NCBI RefSeq assembly: GCF_017357525.1
Contig: NZ_CP036172.1
Span: forward strand, 2,682,417 to 2,746,416
Direction: 5' to 3'
Source: Methanofollis aquaemaris
Lineage (GTDB): Archaea > Halobacteriota > Methanomicrobia > Methanomicrobiales > Methanofollaceae
Length of the DNA stretch: 64,000 nucleotides
Below, piece after piece: positions 1 to 7,357 of this stretch. The position numbers and the translations under genes were made by a program. The notes beneath the pieces were generated by a model. It ran no database searches and was not told the origin of the DNA. It saw only the letters and a list, made by a program, of their open reading frames with translations. The number at the start of each line of letters is the position of its first letter. The stretch's first letter is position 1.

Positions 1-68
1 GCGGTGAAGGGCTCGAACTCGTACTCGACGAGGTCGAGGTCGCCGCCTCTGATCTTCATCATCGGCAT
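1..68 (-). CDS. Partial CDS, N-terminus of an unidentified protein
   Basis: The first 22 codons of a minus-strand gene run off the left edge. The start is ATG at 66-68, preceded on that strand by AGGAAC as a ribosome binding site. The gene begins only about 9 bases after the stop of the DUF2148 gene, so the two are probably co-transcribed and translationally coupled. The visible N-terminus (MPMMKIRGG, then an acidic stretch) is too short to assign a family. Function unknown. Confidence 0.55.
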   Translation of the reverse strand, partial: MPMMKIRGGDLDLVEYEFEPFT

Positions 69-77
69 GGTATGTTC

Positions 78-626
78 CTATGTGCGGTCAAAGAAGATAT
101 TTTTTCCAGAGGCCTTGAGCGGGACGGCATAGACGACGGTGCACCCCTCCAGAAGGCCGAGAGTCCGGGCGCCGACACCCCCGGAATACAGGACCCGGTT
201 GTCGACATTGTGGATCGAGGCGGTCTTCACTGCGGACCCGACGGCGATCCCGAGGTCGGTCATCCTGACCGCACAGTTCGGGCCGGCAAACGGCGCGCCG
301 CCTCTCCGGGGTGCGCGGAGTGCCGCGGTCATCTCTGTGCAGGTGAGGTACCCGCAGGCCCCGCAGTTGATCGCGGCGGTCTCCGCTCCGCGGCACCCGA
401 TGAGAAGACAGGCGTCGGCGGCCTCGACGTTTTTGGCGTCCCGCAGGAAGAACCCGAGGTCGTGCTCCTCCCCGAAGGCCCGCATTGCGTCGGCGAGTCT
501 GGTCAGGTCGGCGTCGACGAGCACCGCCGTCTCGATGGTGTCGACGCCCTTCCCCTTGGGTGCGGTCCTGGCCGAGAGCGCCATCAGCGAGGCGACGAGC
601 CTGACGGCTTCAGATTCTGGAGTCAT
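78..626 (-). CDS. DUF2148 family protein with ferredoxin-type domain
   Basis: The 182-residue protein has the DUF2148 pattern: a helical N-terminal half, then a Cys-rich segment (GCRG, INCGACGYLTC, PNCAVRM) expected to bind an iron-sulfur cluster, and a conserved C-terminal GGVGARTLGL region. Members of this family are uncharacterised, cytoplasmic and common in anaerobes. The start at 626 lies close to where transcription should begin from a TATA-like site at 648-658, so the message may be leaderless. A second gene follows after about 9 bases. The exact role is unknown. Confidence 0.8.
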   Translation of the reverse strand: MTPESEAVRLVASLMALSARTAPKGKGVDTIETAVLVDADLTRLADAMRAFGEEHDLGFFLRDAKNVEAADACLLIGCRGAETAAINCGACGYLTCTEMTAALRAPRRGGAPFAGPNCAVRMTDLGIAVGSAVKTASIHNVDNRVLYSGGVGARTLGLLEGCTVVYAVPLKASGKNIFFDRT

Positions 627-647
627 ACTGGTTAGGTTCGCTTAGCA

Positions 648-659
648 TCTGATATAATC
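648..659. promoter_or_regulatory. TATA box shared by divergent genes
   Basis: The short intergenic space between the DUF2148 gene and the radical SAM gene contains GATATAATC, which reads as a TATA element in both directions. It sits about 22-30 bases from the DUF2148 start, suggesting a leaderless message, and about 60 bases from the radical SAM start. Confidence 0.45.
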
Positions 660-717
660 TTCACTTTCACCCCGCACCCGGTCCATCTTTTTCCCTCTCA
701 GGACCGAGTTGAGAACA

Positions 718-1773
718 ATGTCTCGTGCCGCAGAGGTCGCGGCCCTCACCAGGGCGGCGCGCTTTGATCGCTGTGTCCCTGATCCTGTTCTGCCGGGGAT
801 CCCCGTCGCATCGGGCCGGTGCAGGCGGATGATGAAGGTGCTGCTCCATGGGCGGTGTGCGTACGACTGTGCCTACTGCGGGATCCGGACGTGCCGGGAG
901 GATCGTTCCCTCTCACCGGCAGACCTCGCCGATCTCTTCCTGCGGATGTGGCGCGAGGGGCGGGCCGACGGGCTCTTCCTCTCGTCGGGTATCCCGCGCG
1001 ACGTCGACGAGGCGATGGAGGGGATCCTCGAGACCGGCGAGATTCTGCGGCGCCGGGGGTACGACGGATATCTCCATCTCAAGGTGCTTCCCGGCGCGGC
1101 GCGGGCCGACATCACCGATCTCGCCAGGGTGGCCGACCGGATCTCCATCAACATCGAGGCGCCTTCGGCGTCCAGGCTCTCGGAAATCGCCGGGGTGAAG
1201 GACTACCGGCAGGACATCGAGAAGAGGCAGACCTGGGTCGCCGACGCCATGCCGGGACGACACACCACCCAGCTCGTCGTCGGGGCGGCCGGCGAGAACG
1301 ACGCCGAGGTGCTGGCCTGCATCGCCGGGCAATACCGGCGTCTGGCCCCGGCCAGGATCTATTATTCGGGTTTCAGGCCTCTTCCCGGAACGCCGCTTGC
1401 CTCCCACGATCCCACCCCCCTCTGGCGGCAGAACCGTCTCTACCAGGCGGACGCTCTGCTCAGGCTCTACCACTTTTCCACGGATGAGGTGGCCGGGGTG
1501 CTGGACGAGGGAGGGTTCTTGCAGAACGCCGACCCCAAGCGACTCCTTGCCGGGGAGAGGCCGCGGGTGGACGTCAACCGTGCCTCCCTTGCCGACCTCC
1601 TCAGGGTGCCCGGCATCGGTCCGAAGAACGCCCGCCGGGTGCTCGCCGCACGGGAGAAGAGTCCTCTCAGGTCTGAGCGCGACCTCAGGGCCTGCGGCGT
1701 GCGGGGGAGAGGGGTGGGGCGGTATGTCACCTTCGGGGAGGGGGATGTGCAGAGCGGGATCTTTGAGTTTTGA
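718..1773 (+). CDS. Radical SAM protein with C-terminal helix-hairpin-helix (COG4277-like)
   Basis: A CxxxCxxC motif at residues 47, 51 and 54 binds the radical SAM 4Fe-4S cluster. A TIM-barrel-like region follows, and the C-terminus carries a helix-hairpin-helix motif (VNRASLADLLRVPGIGPKNARRV), which usually contacts DNA non-specifically. This is the architecture of COG4277, predicted DNA-binding radical SAM proteins that in bacteria often pair with a uracil-DNA-glycosylase-like partner. A role in DNA modification or repair is therefore inferred. No glycosylase gene lies next to it here. I chose ATG 718 (MSRAAEV); an in-frame TTG at 709 would add three residues. It is divergent from the DUF2148 gene. 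Confidence 0.8.
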   Translation: MSRAAEVAALTRAARFDRCVPDPVLPGIPVASGRCRRMMKVLLHGRCAYDCAYCGIRTCREDRSLSPADLADLFLRMWREGRADGLFLSSGIPRDVDEAMEGILETGEILRRRGYDGYLHLKVLPGAARADITDLARVADRISINIEAPSASRLSEIAGVKDYRQDIEKRQTWVADAMPGRHTTQLVVGAAGENDAEVLACIAGQYRRLAPARIYYSGFRPLPGTPLASHDPTPLWRQNRLYQADALLRLYHFSTDEVAGVLDEGGFLQNADPKRLLAGERPRVDVNRASLADLLRVPGIGPKNARRVLAAREKSPLRSERDLRACGVRGRGVGRYVTFGEGDVQSGIFEF

Positions 1774-1908
1774 TGGGGGGTTGATGAAACTCTCAGACTT
1801 TGCCCTCTCTAATCCCACGCCATTCCTGATCCTCGCGCTGGGGGCTCTTCGAAAAACTTTGTTTATCTCGTGTTCGCTGTCGCTCGCAACCCCCGGACAG
1901 TTATAATC

Positions 1909-2109
1909 AAAGATTTTCTCGAACTCGCTCACGCTCGTTCCCTCAGGATGAAGAGCTGGCCGCGACGGCTGAGAAAAGATCTAGAAAACTGGAATGTCGT
2001 CCACCGCTTATTCGTGGTCGCTTCAGGATCTTTGTTCTGCCTTCCCCCAATCATCTATCATCCCATGGGGCCGGGGGATGGGAGTGTCAGCGAGTTTGAG
2101 AAGATCTCT
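1909..2109. repeat. Small inverted-repeat element (MITE-like)
   Basis: Bases 1909-1936 and 2082-2109 are imperfect inverted repeats (about 5 mismatches in 28), both built around CGAACTCGCT / AGCGAGTTTGAG. They enclose about 145 bases without a convincing ORF. The right arm is followed by a perfect small hairpin, GAAGATC-TCT-GATCTTC, at 2100-2116. This resembles a small non-autonomous element but no target duplication was resolved. The rest of the 1774-2886 gap holds repeat fragments at 2169-2224 and 2445-2645 and an A+T-rich stretch before the next promoter; I see no gene in it. Confidence 0.4.
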
Positions 2110-2168
2110 GATCTTCAAGAGAGCACCCGGTGCGATCTGGAGGGAAAGTAAGTCGATTAGAAGTTCTC

Positions 2169-2224
2169 CTCTGAACAATTTTCATGTGTTATGCATGAGG
2201 TGTGCTCTCGACTCATGTTTGATT
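2169..2224 (+). repeat. Dispersed repeat end, diverged copy
   Basis: CTGAACAATTTTCATG, then ATGCATGAGGTGTGCTCTCG and ACTCATGTTTGATT, matches the end sequence seen at 60170-60234 and 35551-35615 with several substitutions. It is one of at least a dozen copies of this end in the window. Confidence 0.55.
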
Positions 2225-2444
2225 ACCATGAAACAGGATGAGGCAAGAGCCTCATACTGAACCAATGAAAACCTACCCATTGAATTCTATTTCTGATTTC
2301 AATGGGGTTTTCATGGAAAATGATCCTGACGATCAACCTGGGCGGTTTGTATGATGATTTCTCATCATCTGGATCCTTTATACCTGATATACGAAGTACA
2401 GAAACTCTCTCAGAATGATCGGCCGCCCTCAGCGCAGAACCTTC

Positions 2445-2645
2445 ACCGTCGTCTCGCGCCGGGGGTTGCACCCCGAGACCCCCCACGGAGAGAGGATAGG
2501 CAGGGGCGGCACGATGCAAGATTTCTGGCCGTTCCCCTGTCATAAGGGGAAGAACCAAGGATCGGTCCTTCCAAGCCCCAGAGAGCGGCGACATGAAATT
2601 TTCATCGCGTATGCTTGAACCCAGGGTTCATGCCCTATTCTACAT
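2445..2645 (+). repeat. Dispersed repeat: G+C-rich core fragment plus end sequence
   Basis: The segment CGCGCCGGGGGTTGCACCCC followed by GAGACCCCCCACGG is a core-type palindrome like those at 35415-35475 and 60040-60080. It is followed at 2595-2645 by a diverged end sequence (GCGTATGCTTGAACCCAGGG, then TTCATGCCCTATTCTAC). Short ORFs here have no protein-like character. Confidence 0.55.
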
Positions 2646-2818
2646 AATCGGAAGACAGGACATTCTTTCTAGTCGAAAATATCTGGTCAGGATGGAATGG
2701 AGCGTGTCTGGGGTCTAAAAATATGTTTGAGATCTAGAAGGACTTCATTTGATGTAAAGAGTTGTACCACAAAATACATAATAAATAAAATATTAAATGC
2801 CGATTGCATACATCTCGG

Positions 2819-2828
2819 ATTATATTTG
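2819..2828 (+). promoter_or_regulatory. TATA box upstream of the radical SAM island
   Basis: ATTATATTTG sits about 60 bases upstream of the first island gene, in a strongly A+T-rich stretch. GAGGTGAT, a near-perfect archaeal Shine-Dalgarno, follows at 2872-2879 and points to the GTG at 2887 as the true start. Confidence 0.45.
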
Positions 2829-2886
2829 ATAATCTTATCAGAAGTCGGGAGAATGATGCATTGAACATAGAGAGGTGATGAAATTG

Positions 2887-3717
2887 GTGGCCAATTTTCT
2901 GGACCTCCATATTGTTGATTACTGCCAATTGAACTGCAAGCATTGCTACCTGAATCAGGGCCACACCTTCATGCCGGTGGATATGCTAAAAGAAGTCTGT
3001 ATCGACTTCATGCAGACCGATTTTCCCCTTCCGCAGAGTACGATTATTCTCAGCGGCGGCGAACCTCTTCTCCATCCGCACTTTGATACCGTGTGCACCA
3101 TTGTACGAGGTCTGAACGGTTTCATTGCCCTGAGTTCGAATGGAATACTCATTCCTCAACACATCGATCTTTTCCAGAAAGATGATGGTATCCAGATCAG
3201 CATTGACGGAGACAAAACTGTTCATGATTTCATCCGCGGCACCGGGAGTTATGAAAAAGCAGTGAATGCGCTGAGGATACTGGACGAGAACAGGATACGT
3301 CATAGTATTTCATTCACTATCAATGAGGCAAACTTGAAATGCATCGACCCTATCATTGATCTCTGCATTGAAACCGGGTCCTATATGCTGAACTTTAATC
3401 TTTACCAGCCGATTCGTGACAATGGATTTTATCCTCTAACGTTTTCACACTGGCTCTCTCTCAGACAACACGTCAAGAAAAGAGCGGAACAAGAAGGGAT
3501 ATTCTGCCCTCTGACCTGTGTGGAAAAGGGCTGTATTGCAGGGATACTGGGGCTTTCAGTTCTTCCTGATGGTACATATTGGGATTGTTCACGGAATCAA
3601 CGTGTTCTTGGAAAGTTTCCTCAACGGATCAAGGATGTCGTACTCAAGAAAAACATCAGAAGTGGAAAAAGTAGAGATCAATTTGAGACTTGTTGCAAGA
3701 AGGTGGATTATGAGTAA
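2887..3717 (+). CDS. Radical SAM protein with SPASM-like C-terminus
   Basis: The protein has 276 residues. CxxxCxxC lies at residues 13, 17 and 20, followed by the SAM-binding LSGGEP motif and later radical SAM core strands (IQISIDG). The C-terminal third contains further cysteines (CPLTCVEKGC, then YWDC, then a CC pair) that suggest an auxiliary iron-sulfur cluster as in SPASM or Twitch enzymes. Such enzymes often modify peptides or proteins. GTG 2887 is preferred because GAGGTGAT lies seven bases upstream; GTG 2875 and ATG 2878 overlap that site. Base composition is clearly A+T-richer than the flanks. The 3' end overlaps the next gene by 8 bases, so the two are coupled. The substrate is unknown; the Cys-rich protein two genes on is a candidate. 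Confidence 0.75.
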   Translation: MANFLDLHIVDYCQLNCKHCYLNQGHTFMPVDMLKEVCIDFMQTDFPLPQSTIILSGGEPLLHPHFDTVCTIVRGLNGFIALSSNGILIPQHIDLFQKDDGIQISIDGDKTVHDFIRGTGSYEKAVNALRILDENRIRHSISFTINEANLKCIDPIIDLCIETGSYMLNFNLYQPIRDNGFYPLTFSHWLSLRQHVKKRAEQEGIFCPLTCVEKGCIAGILGLSVLPDGTYWDCSRNQRVLGKFPQRIKDVVLKKNIRSGKSRDQFETCCKKVDYE

Positions 3718-4750
3718 AGTATATGTAATCGCTTCGTATTGCGATCAGGGAAAAATTGCACTGATATTGGCACTTGAAAATTATTATAGGGCACAGGGCA
3801 AAAAAGTGGCATGCTTACAAAGGATCAAAGGTCAATCAGATGTAGGATTATACCTGAAGAAAGGATGCTATCAATACAGTCTTCCGCTTGAAGCTGTAAA
3901 AAGCCGAAGTGCACTTGAACAGTGGTTGCCAAAAGGATTTGATGTTTATATCGTCGGGATTTCTACCGCGTATTCCCCTATTGGGGCTGCATATCTCGAT
4001 CTCTTTTCGAGTTATAACGAAATCATTCCTTATGATTGGTTTGATAATGTGACAGGCTGTGTACAGAACTGTATCCAGTCTTATTCAGGTGATCCTGAAA
4101 TATTACTGTTCTGGGAAATGGCACGTCAAAAGAATCTTCAGGAGAAAAAAGTTCAAGAAGCAATTACCGGTGTGTCAGAGCCTCTGGACTACCCCTGCCT
4201 GGATAAAAATTCTGTTCTTCATCATCCAGAAACACTCGTCTACGATGCATTTGAGCCAAAAATGTCACTGCCGGAGAGTAACAAGAAAGTGATTGCTGTG
4301 GGCGCTTTTCCCGGGGAGTTCTGGGATATTTTCCATGATCTCATGTGGTATGGGTACGACTACATGCAGTTCGTCCAGAGGCTTGAGGAAGAAAGTTATG
4401 ATCTGGCGATTATTGGAGAATGTAGCAATGGATCTTTAAAGTTGCCCAGTAAGCCAAAAAATAAAACAGTCATTTGCTATCAGCCTTCAGTTTATTTCCC
4501 GTTTCGACAGCCTGAAAATGTATTTCAATCCGGCAAAAGCATTGGACAGATTCCTAAGAACATAAAGGAGAGACCCGTGGGTACATCTCTGGCTGATAAC
4601 GGGTTTTCATACAGTGCCTATCAGAATAGATTCTGGTTATTTCAGAGGTATCCCGGGACTGATATTGTCCGGCATGAGGACAATATCATCTATTGTAACG
4701 GATGGGTACTCCCTCAGTACCTGATGAGGGATGGATTACTGGAGGTGTGA
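3710..4750 (+). CDS. Unknown protein with P-loop-like N-terminus and degenerate Walker A
   Basis: The 346-residue product starts at ATG 3710, preceded by AAGGTGGA and overlapping the upstream stop. The N-terminal half has the look of a BioD/CobB/MinD-type NTPase: a hydrophobic strand (VYVIAS), then CDQGKIA where a Walker A would be, a long helix, and a second strand (FDVYIVGI). The canonical GKT/GKS is replaced by GKI, so nucleotide binding is doubtful. The C-terminal half has another alpha/beta pattern (KKVIAVGAFPG, YDLAIIGE). No membrane segment is seen. Tight coupling to the radical SAM gene implies a shared pathway. I cannot name the family. Confidence 0.6.
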   Translation: MSKVYVIASYCDQGKIALILALENYYRAQGKKVACLQRIKGQSDVGLYLKKGCYQYSLPLEAVKSRSALEQWLPKGFDVYIVGISTAYSPIGAAYLDLFSSYNEIIPYDWFDNVTGCVQNCIQSYSGDPEILLFWEMARQKNLQEKKVQEAITGVSEPLDYPCLDKNSVLHHPETLVYDAFEPKMSLPESNKKVIAVGAFPGEFWDIFHDLMWYGYDYMQFVQRLEEESYDLAIIGECSNGSLKLPSKPKNKTVICYQPSVYFPFRQPENVFQSGKSIGQIPKNIKERPVGTSLADNGFSYSAYQNRFWLFQRYPGTDIVRHEDNIIYCNGWVLPQYLMRDGLLEV

Positions 4751-4752
4751 TC

Positions 4753-5325
4753 ATGGGAGGTGGTGGCTGGAGCGATTGGGGGAACTGGGCAAACTGTTGT
4801 GTTCCATCAGGTCCGTATCTCACCTTCTACATACGACACTACCGGTGTGGTCAGTCGTCCTGCCAGGGAGGTACAGGTTCCTGGAATTTAAATGCCGTGT
4901 GTCTGCAAAACGCAGTGATGCGATATGCACGGGCCGGAAAAAGTTCTCAATTCTCCAATGCTCTATCATGTTGTTACTGGAGAGAAGATTATAGATGCCC
5001 TGAGCACTGCTATTTTGAGGAAAATTACAACAAGGACATCTATATCGTCGCAATAACAAATGGGGATCTTGTATTTGGCCATGCCGTCTGCGCCGAATAT
5101 CTCGGAGGAGGAGTAGGAGAATTCAGCAACTGGAAATTTTTCCAGTACGATAATCTCAATATAACTCCAGGAGACTGGCAGATGCCGTACGGAACGGAAT
5201 GGCAGGAAACAAAAGTCGAGATAAAAAAAGTAACTGACATACCCGACTGTGGTCATTACAATAGCGATCGATATCCTGTTGTGACATTTTTGATCGACGA
5301 AAATGGTAGGATAACCATTGGTTGA
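4753..5325 (+). CDS. Cys-rich protein of unknown function, possible papain-like fold
   Basis: The 190-residue product starts at ATG 4753, with GGAGGTG 5-11 bases upstream overlapping the end of the previous gene. The N-terminus is Gly/Trp-rich (MGGGGWSDWGNWANCC) and about eleven cysteines are spread over the chain, including CC pairs near residues 15 and 73. There is no signal peptide or membrane helix. The order of a helix-borne Cys (NAVCLQNAV), a strand-borne His (DLVFGHAVCAEYL) and an acidic residue after aromatic residues (WKFFQYDN) recalls papain or transglutaminase folds; this is inference from motif order only. It could be a processing peptidase or the substrate of the upstream radical SAM enzyme. 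Confidence 0.55.
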   Translation: MGGGGWSDWGNWANCCVPSGPYLTFYIRHYRCGQSSCQGGTGSWNLNAVCLQNAVMRYARAGKSSQFSNALSCCYWREDYRCPEHCYFEENYNKDIYIVAITNGDLVFGHAVCAEYLGGGVGEFSNWKFFQYDNLNITPGDWQMPYGTEWQETKVEIKKVTDIPDCGHYNSDRYPVVTFLIDENGRITIG

Positions 5326-5341
5326 CAGGAGATGGCAATGA

Positions 5342-5923
5342 ATGAAAATAATTCTTGGAATAAAAAAACATCCGATTTTGGTGGGAGTTGGTACAGTGAT
5401 TATTGTATTAGTAATCATATGTTTCGCAGTATTGATGGTAGAAGAATTACAATCCCCAGAAAAAACTGAAGATACGAAGGAGACTGAAAATATGACATTA
5501 GAGGAGTTACCAGAGGATTTGAAAGATGAGATTGAGCATATACGACTATACAGTAAATTTGGCATAAGTAAATTGGAATTAGATGCCAAAAATAAACACC
5601 TCGTCATATATGCTTTCGATATAACGGATGAAAAAGAAGTGAGCGATCTCCAGGGAAAGCAAATCAGTAATTGGACCATTCAGATCGTTCACGATGTTGA
5701 CTATGAAAAGGAGAGAGATCAGATCCGAACCGAACTTATGGAACTGGAAAAAGATCCGGAATTGCAAATCGCAGGTTTTGATCTGTCGACCGAAGAAATC
5801 AACGTGTGGGTCTACGAACGCACACCCGAAAACCAGGCGCTGGACGGCAAGGAGATTCACGGCTGGACGGTCCATGTCTGGGTTGCGCTCACCCCGACAG
5901 AGACTGGAATTAATAGGTGCTAG
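5342..5923 (+). CDS. Membrane-anchored protein with two related C-terminal repeats
   Basis: The protein has 193 residues. Residues about 10-33 form one transmembrane helix (VGVGTVIIVLVIICFAVLMV), followed by an acidic linker and an external or cytoplasmic domain. That domain appears to hold two related units, each with strands, an acidic turn and a GKxIxxWTxxxxxD-like close (QGKQISNWTIQIVHD and DGKEIHGWTVHVW). CAGGAGATGG upstream serves as ribosome binding site. It is 16 bases after the Cys-rich gene, so probably the last intact member of the island operon. Function unknown. Confidence 0.65.
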   Translation: MKIILGIKKHPILVGVGTVIIVLVIICFAVLMVEELQSPEKTEDTKETENMTLEELPEDLKDEIEHIRLYSKFGISKLELDAKNKHLVIYAFDITDEKEVSDLQGKQISNWTIQIVHDVDYEKERDQIRTELMELEKDPELQIAGFDLSTEEINVWVYERTPENQALDGKEIHGWTVHVWVALTPTETGINRC

Positions 5924-5968
5924 TGCTCTCGCTATCGATGGAAAATCTGCTTCCGGTGTAATCTATCC

Positions 5969-6438
5969 ATGAGAGGTATGAAAGGTGTTGGCATAAACCT
6001 GAAAGCCCTCTGTATCGTCCTGCTGCTTGATCACATGCACCCACCAAGTTAGCGGCAACCTCCATCGTCCCGCTGACGAATGACCCGGCAATCAATTTGT
6101 ATCAGTCTTGGTCACCAGATGGGAAACACATTGCCTTCACGTCATCCGATAACGACCATGCCGGCATCAAGGTTATGGAACTACGTTGTCGGTTCGGCAC
6201 TGGAACCAGAGTTTTCGATCTGGATTACAGAGATCGGGGGGAATGCCACCGCACAGGTGACGACAACCGCAATGGTCGCCTGACGGAAAAAAGATCGCCG
6301 TAAGCGATGGAAACGATCTCTTCACCGTCATCCTTGATGATCCACAGCAGACAACACCTGCCTTGCCGATTTATGGCGTTTGGGGTGGTGGCGGCACTCT
6401 CACTGTTCGCAGTGGGCGTTGCTTTTAAAAGACGGTGA
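5969..6438 (+). pseudogene. Remnant of a TolB/WD40-like surface protein with C-terminal membrane tail
   Basis: Frame-broken pieces are recognisable. Around 6100-6200 the reading YQSWSPDGKHIAFTSSDND matches the TolB-type beta-propeller repeat. At 6371-6438 another frame reads FMAFGVVAALSLFAVGVAFK then two Arg and a stop. That is the hydrophobic-helix-plus-arginine tail of archaeal surface proteins. Frameshifts separate the two, and most of the propeller is missing. This was probably a secreted or anchored protein now decayed at the right edge of the A+T-rich island. The 216 bases after it up to the next gene show nothing further. Confidence 0.5.
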
Positions 6439-6655
6439 TCCTATCACCTGAACTGGCGGTGTGTATGATCCTGCCAGGAGAGTTAGCGGGATGCAATCCA
6501 AGAAATCAGGCCCCCTATCGCTCGCACTCAGTGTCGAGATAGCACCGGGGATGGCTTTCCTCTCCTCAAGATCTTCAATGTTGTTTTCCGACCCGGAGAT
6601 CCAAAAAAGATGATCGCGGGAAGTGTGAAGACGTTCTCCCTCCGTCCCGCACCTC

Positions 6656-7357
6656 TCACTTATACTCGCGCTTCGAGTACGAATACTTCTCGGAGTTCCC
6701 GCCCCGCACCACGATATAGATCCACTCCCAGAGGGACTTGAGCGTCCCGAACTGCTCGTACCGGCGCATATCGAAGGCGACGCGGAGTGAGGTGTCGAGG
6801 AAAACCTTCCCGACCTCGCTGGTCCGGCGGGCGATCTCCAGGTCGTCGCCGGCGTCGATGCACCGGTACATCCCGACCTCGATGAAGGCCTCGCGGCGGA
6901 AGGCGGTGTTGCACCCGAGGGTGTAGTACATGGTGTGCGTCCACGAACCGAGGCGGGAGAAGACGTTGGCCAGGGCGAGGGAGATGGAGTGTTTGAGGTT
7001 CTTCTCCTTGGGATACACCAGGCCGTAGACCTGGACGACGTCCGGGTGGCGCGCGAAGTCCTCCTCGATCCGCTCCAGCCAGTCCGGGGGGATGACGCAG
7101 TCGGCGTCGGTCGTGGCGACGATCTCCCCCTTCGCCGCCTTCGCCCCGTCGTTCCGTGCGCCGCCGACCTTCTTGCTCGTCTGGATGAAGACCTGGTCGG
7201 CATATTCGGCGGCGATCTCGCGGGTCCTGTCCTTCGACCCGCCGTCGACGACGATGAGTTCGTAGCGCTCCCTGGGGAGGGTCTGGTTGCAGAGCGACGC
7301 AAGACACGCGGCGATGTTCGCCTCTTCGTTATAGGTAGGGATCACAACTGAGATCAT
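6656..7357 (-). CDS. Glycosyltransferase family 2 protein
   Basis: The 233-residue GT-A type enzyme begins MISVVIPTYNEEANI, with a nucleotide-sugar binding strand (ELIVVDGGSKDRT) and the metal-binding acidic motif TTDADC. The domain ends with a basic C-terminus and has no clear membrane helix pair, so it is short for the family. The start at 7357 overlaps the stop of the upstream glycosyltransferase by ATGA, giving strict coupling. With its two operon partners it probably builds a cell-surface glycan or glycolipid; the sugar is not predictable. Confidence 0.85.
   Translation of the reverse strand: MISVVIPTYNEEANIAACLASLCNQTLPRERYELIVVDGGSKDRTREIAAEYADQVFIQTSKKVGGARNDGAKAAKGEIVATTDADCVIPPDWLERIEEDFARHPDVVQVYGLVYPKEKNLKHSISLALANVFSRLGSWTHTMYYTLGCNTAFRREAFIEVGMYRCIDAGDDLEIARRTSEVGKVFLDTSLRVAFDMRRYEQFGTLKSLWEWIYIVVRGGNSEKYSYSKREYK

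Noticed and set aside
709..717. TTG start for the radical SAM/HhH protein
   Set aside because: ATG 718 is three codons downstream and there is no better ribosome binding site for the TTG.
1774..2886. Search for a tRNA or other structured RNA in the long gap
   Set aside because: Only repeat fragments and small hairpins were found; no cloverleaf or known RNA motif could be drawn.
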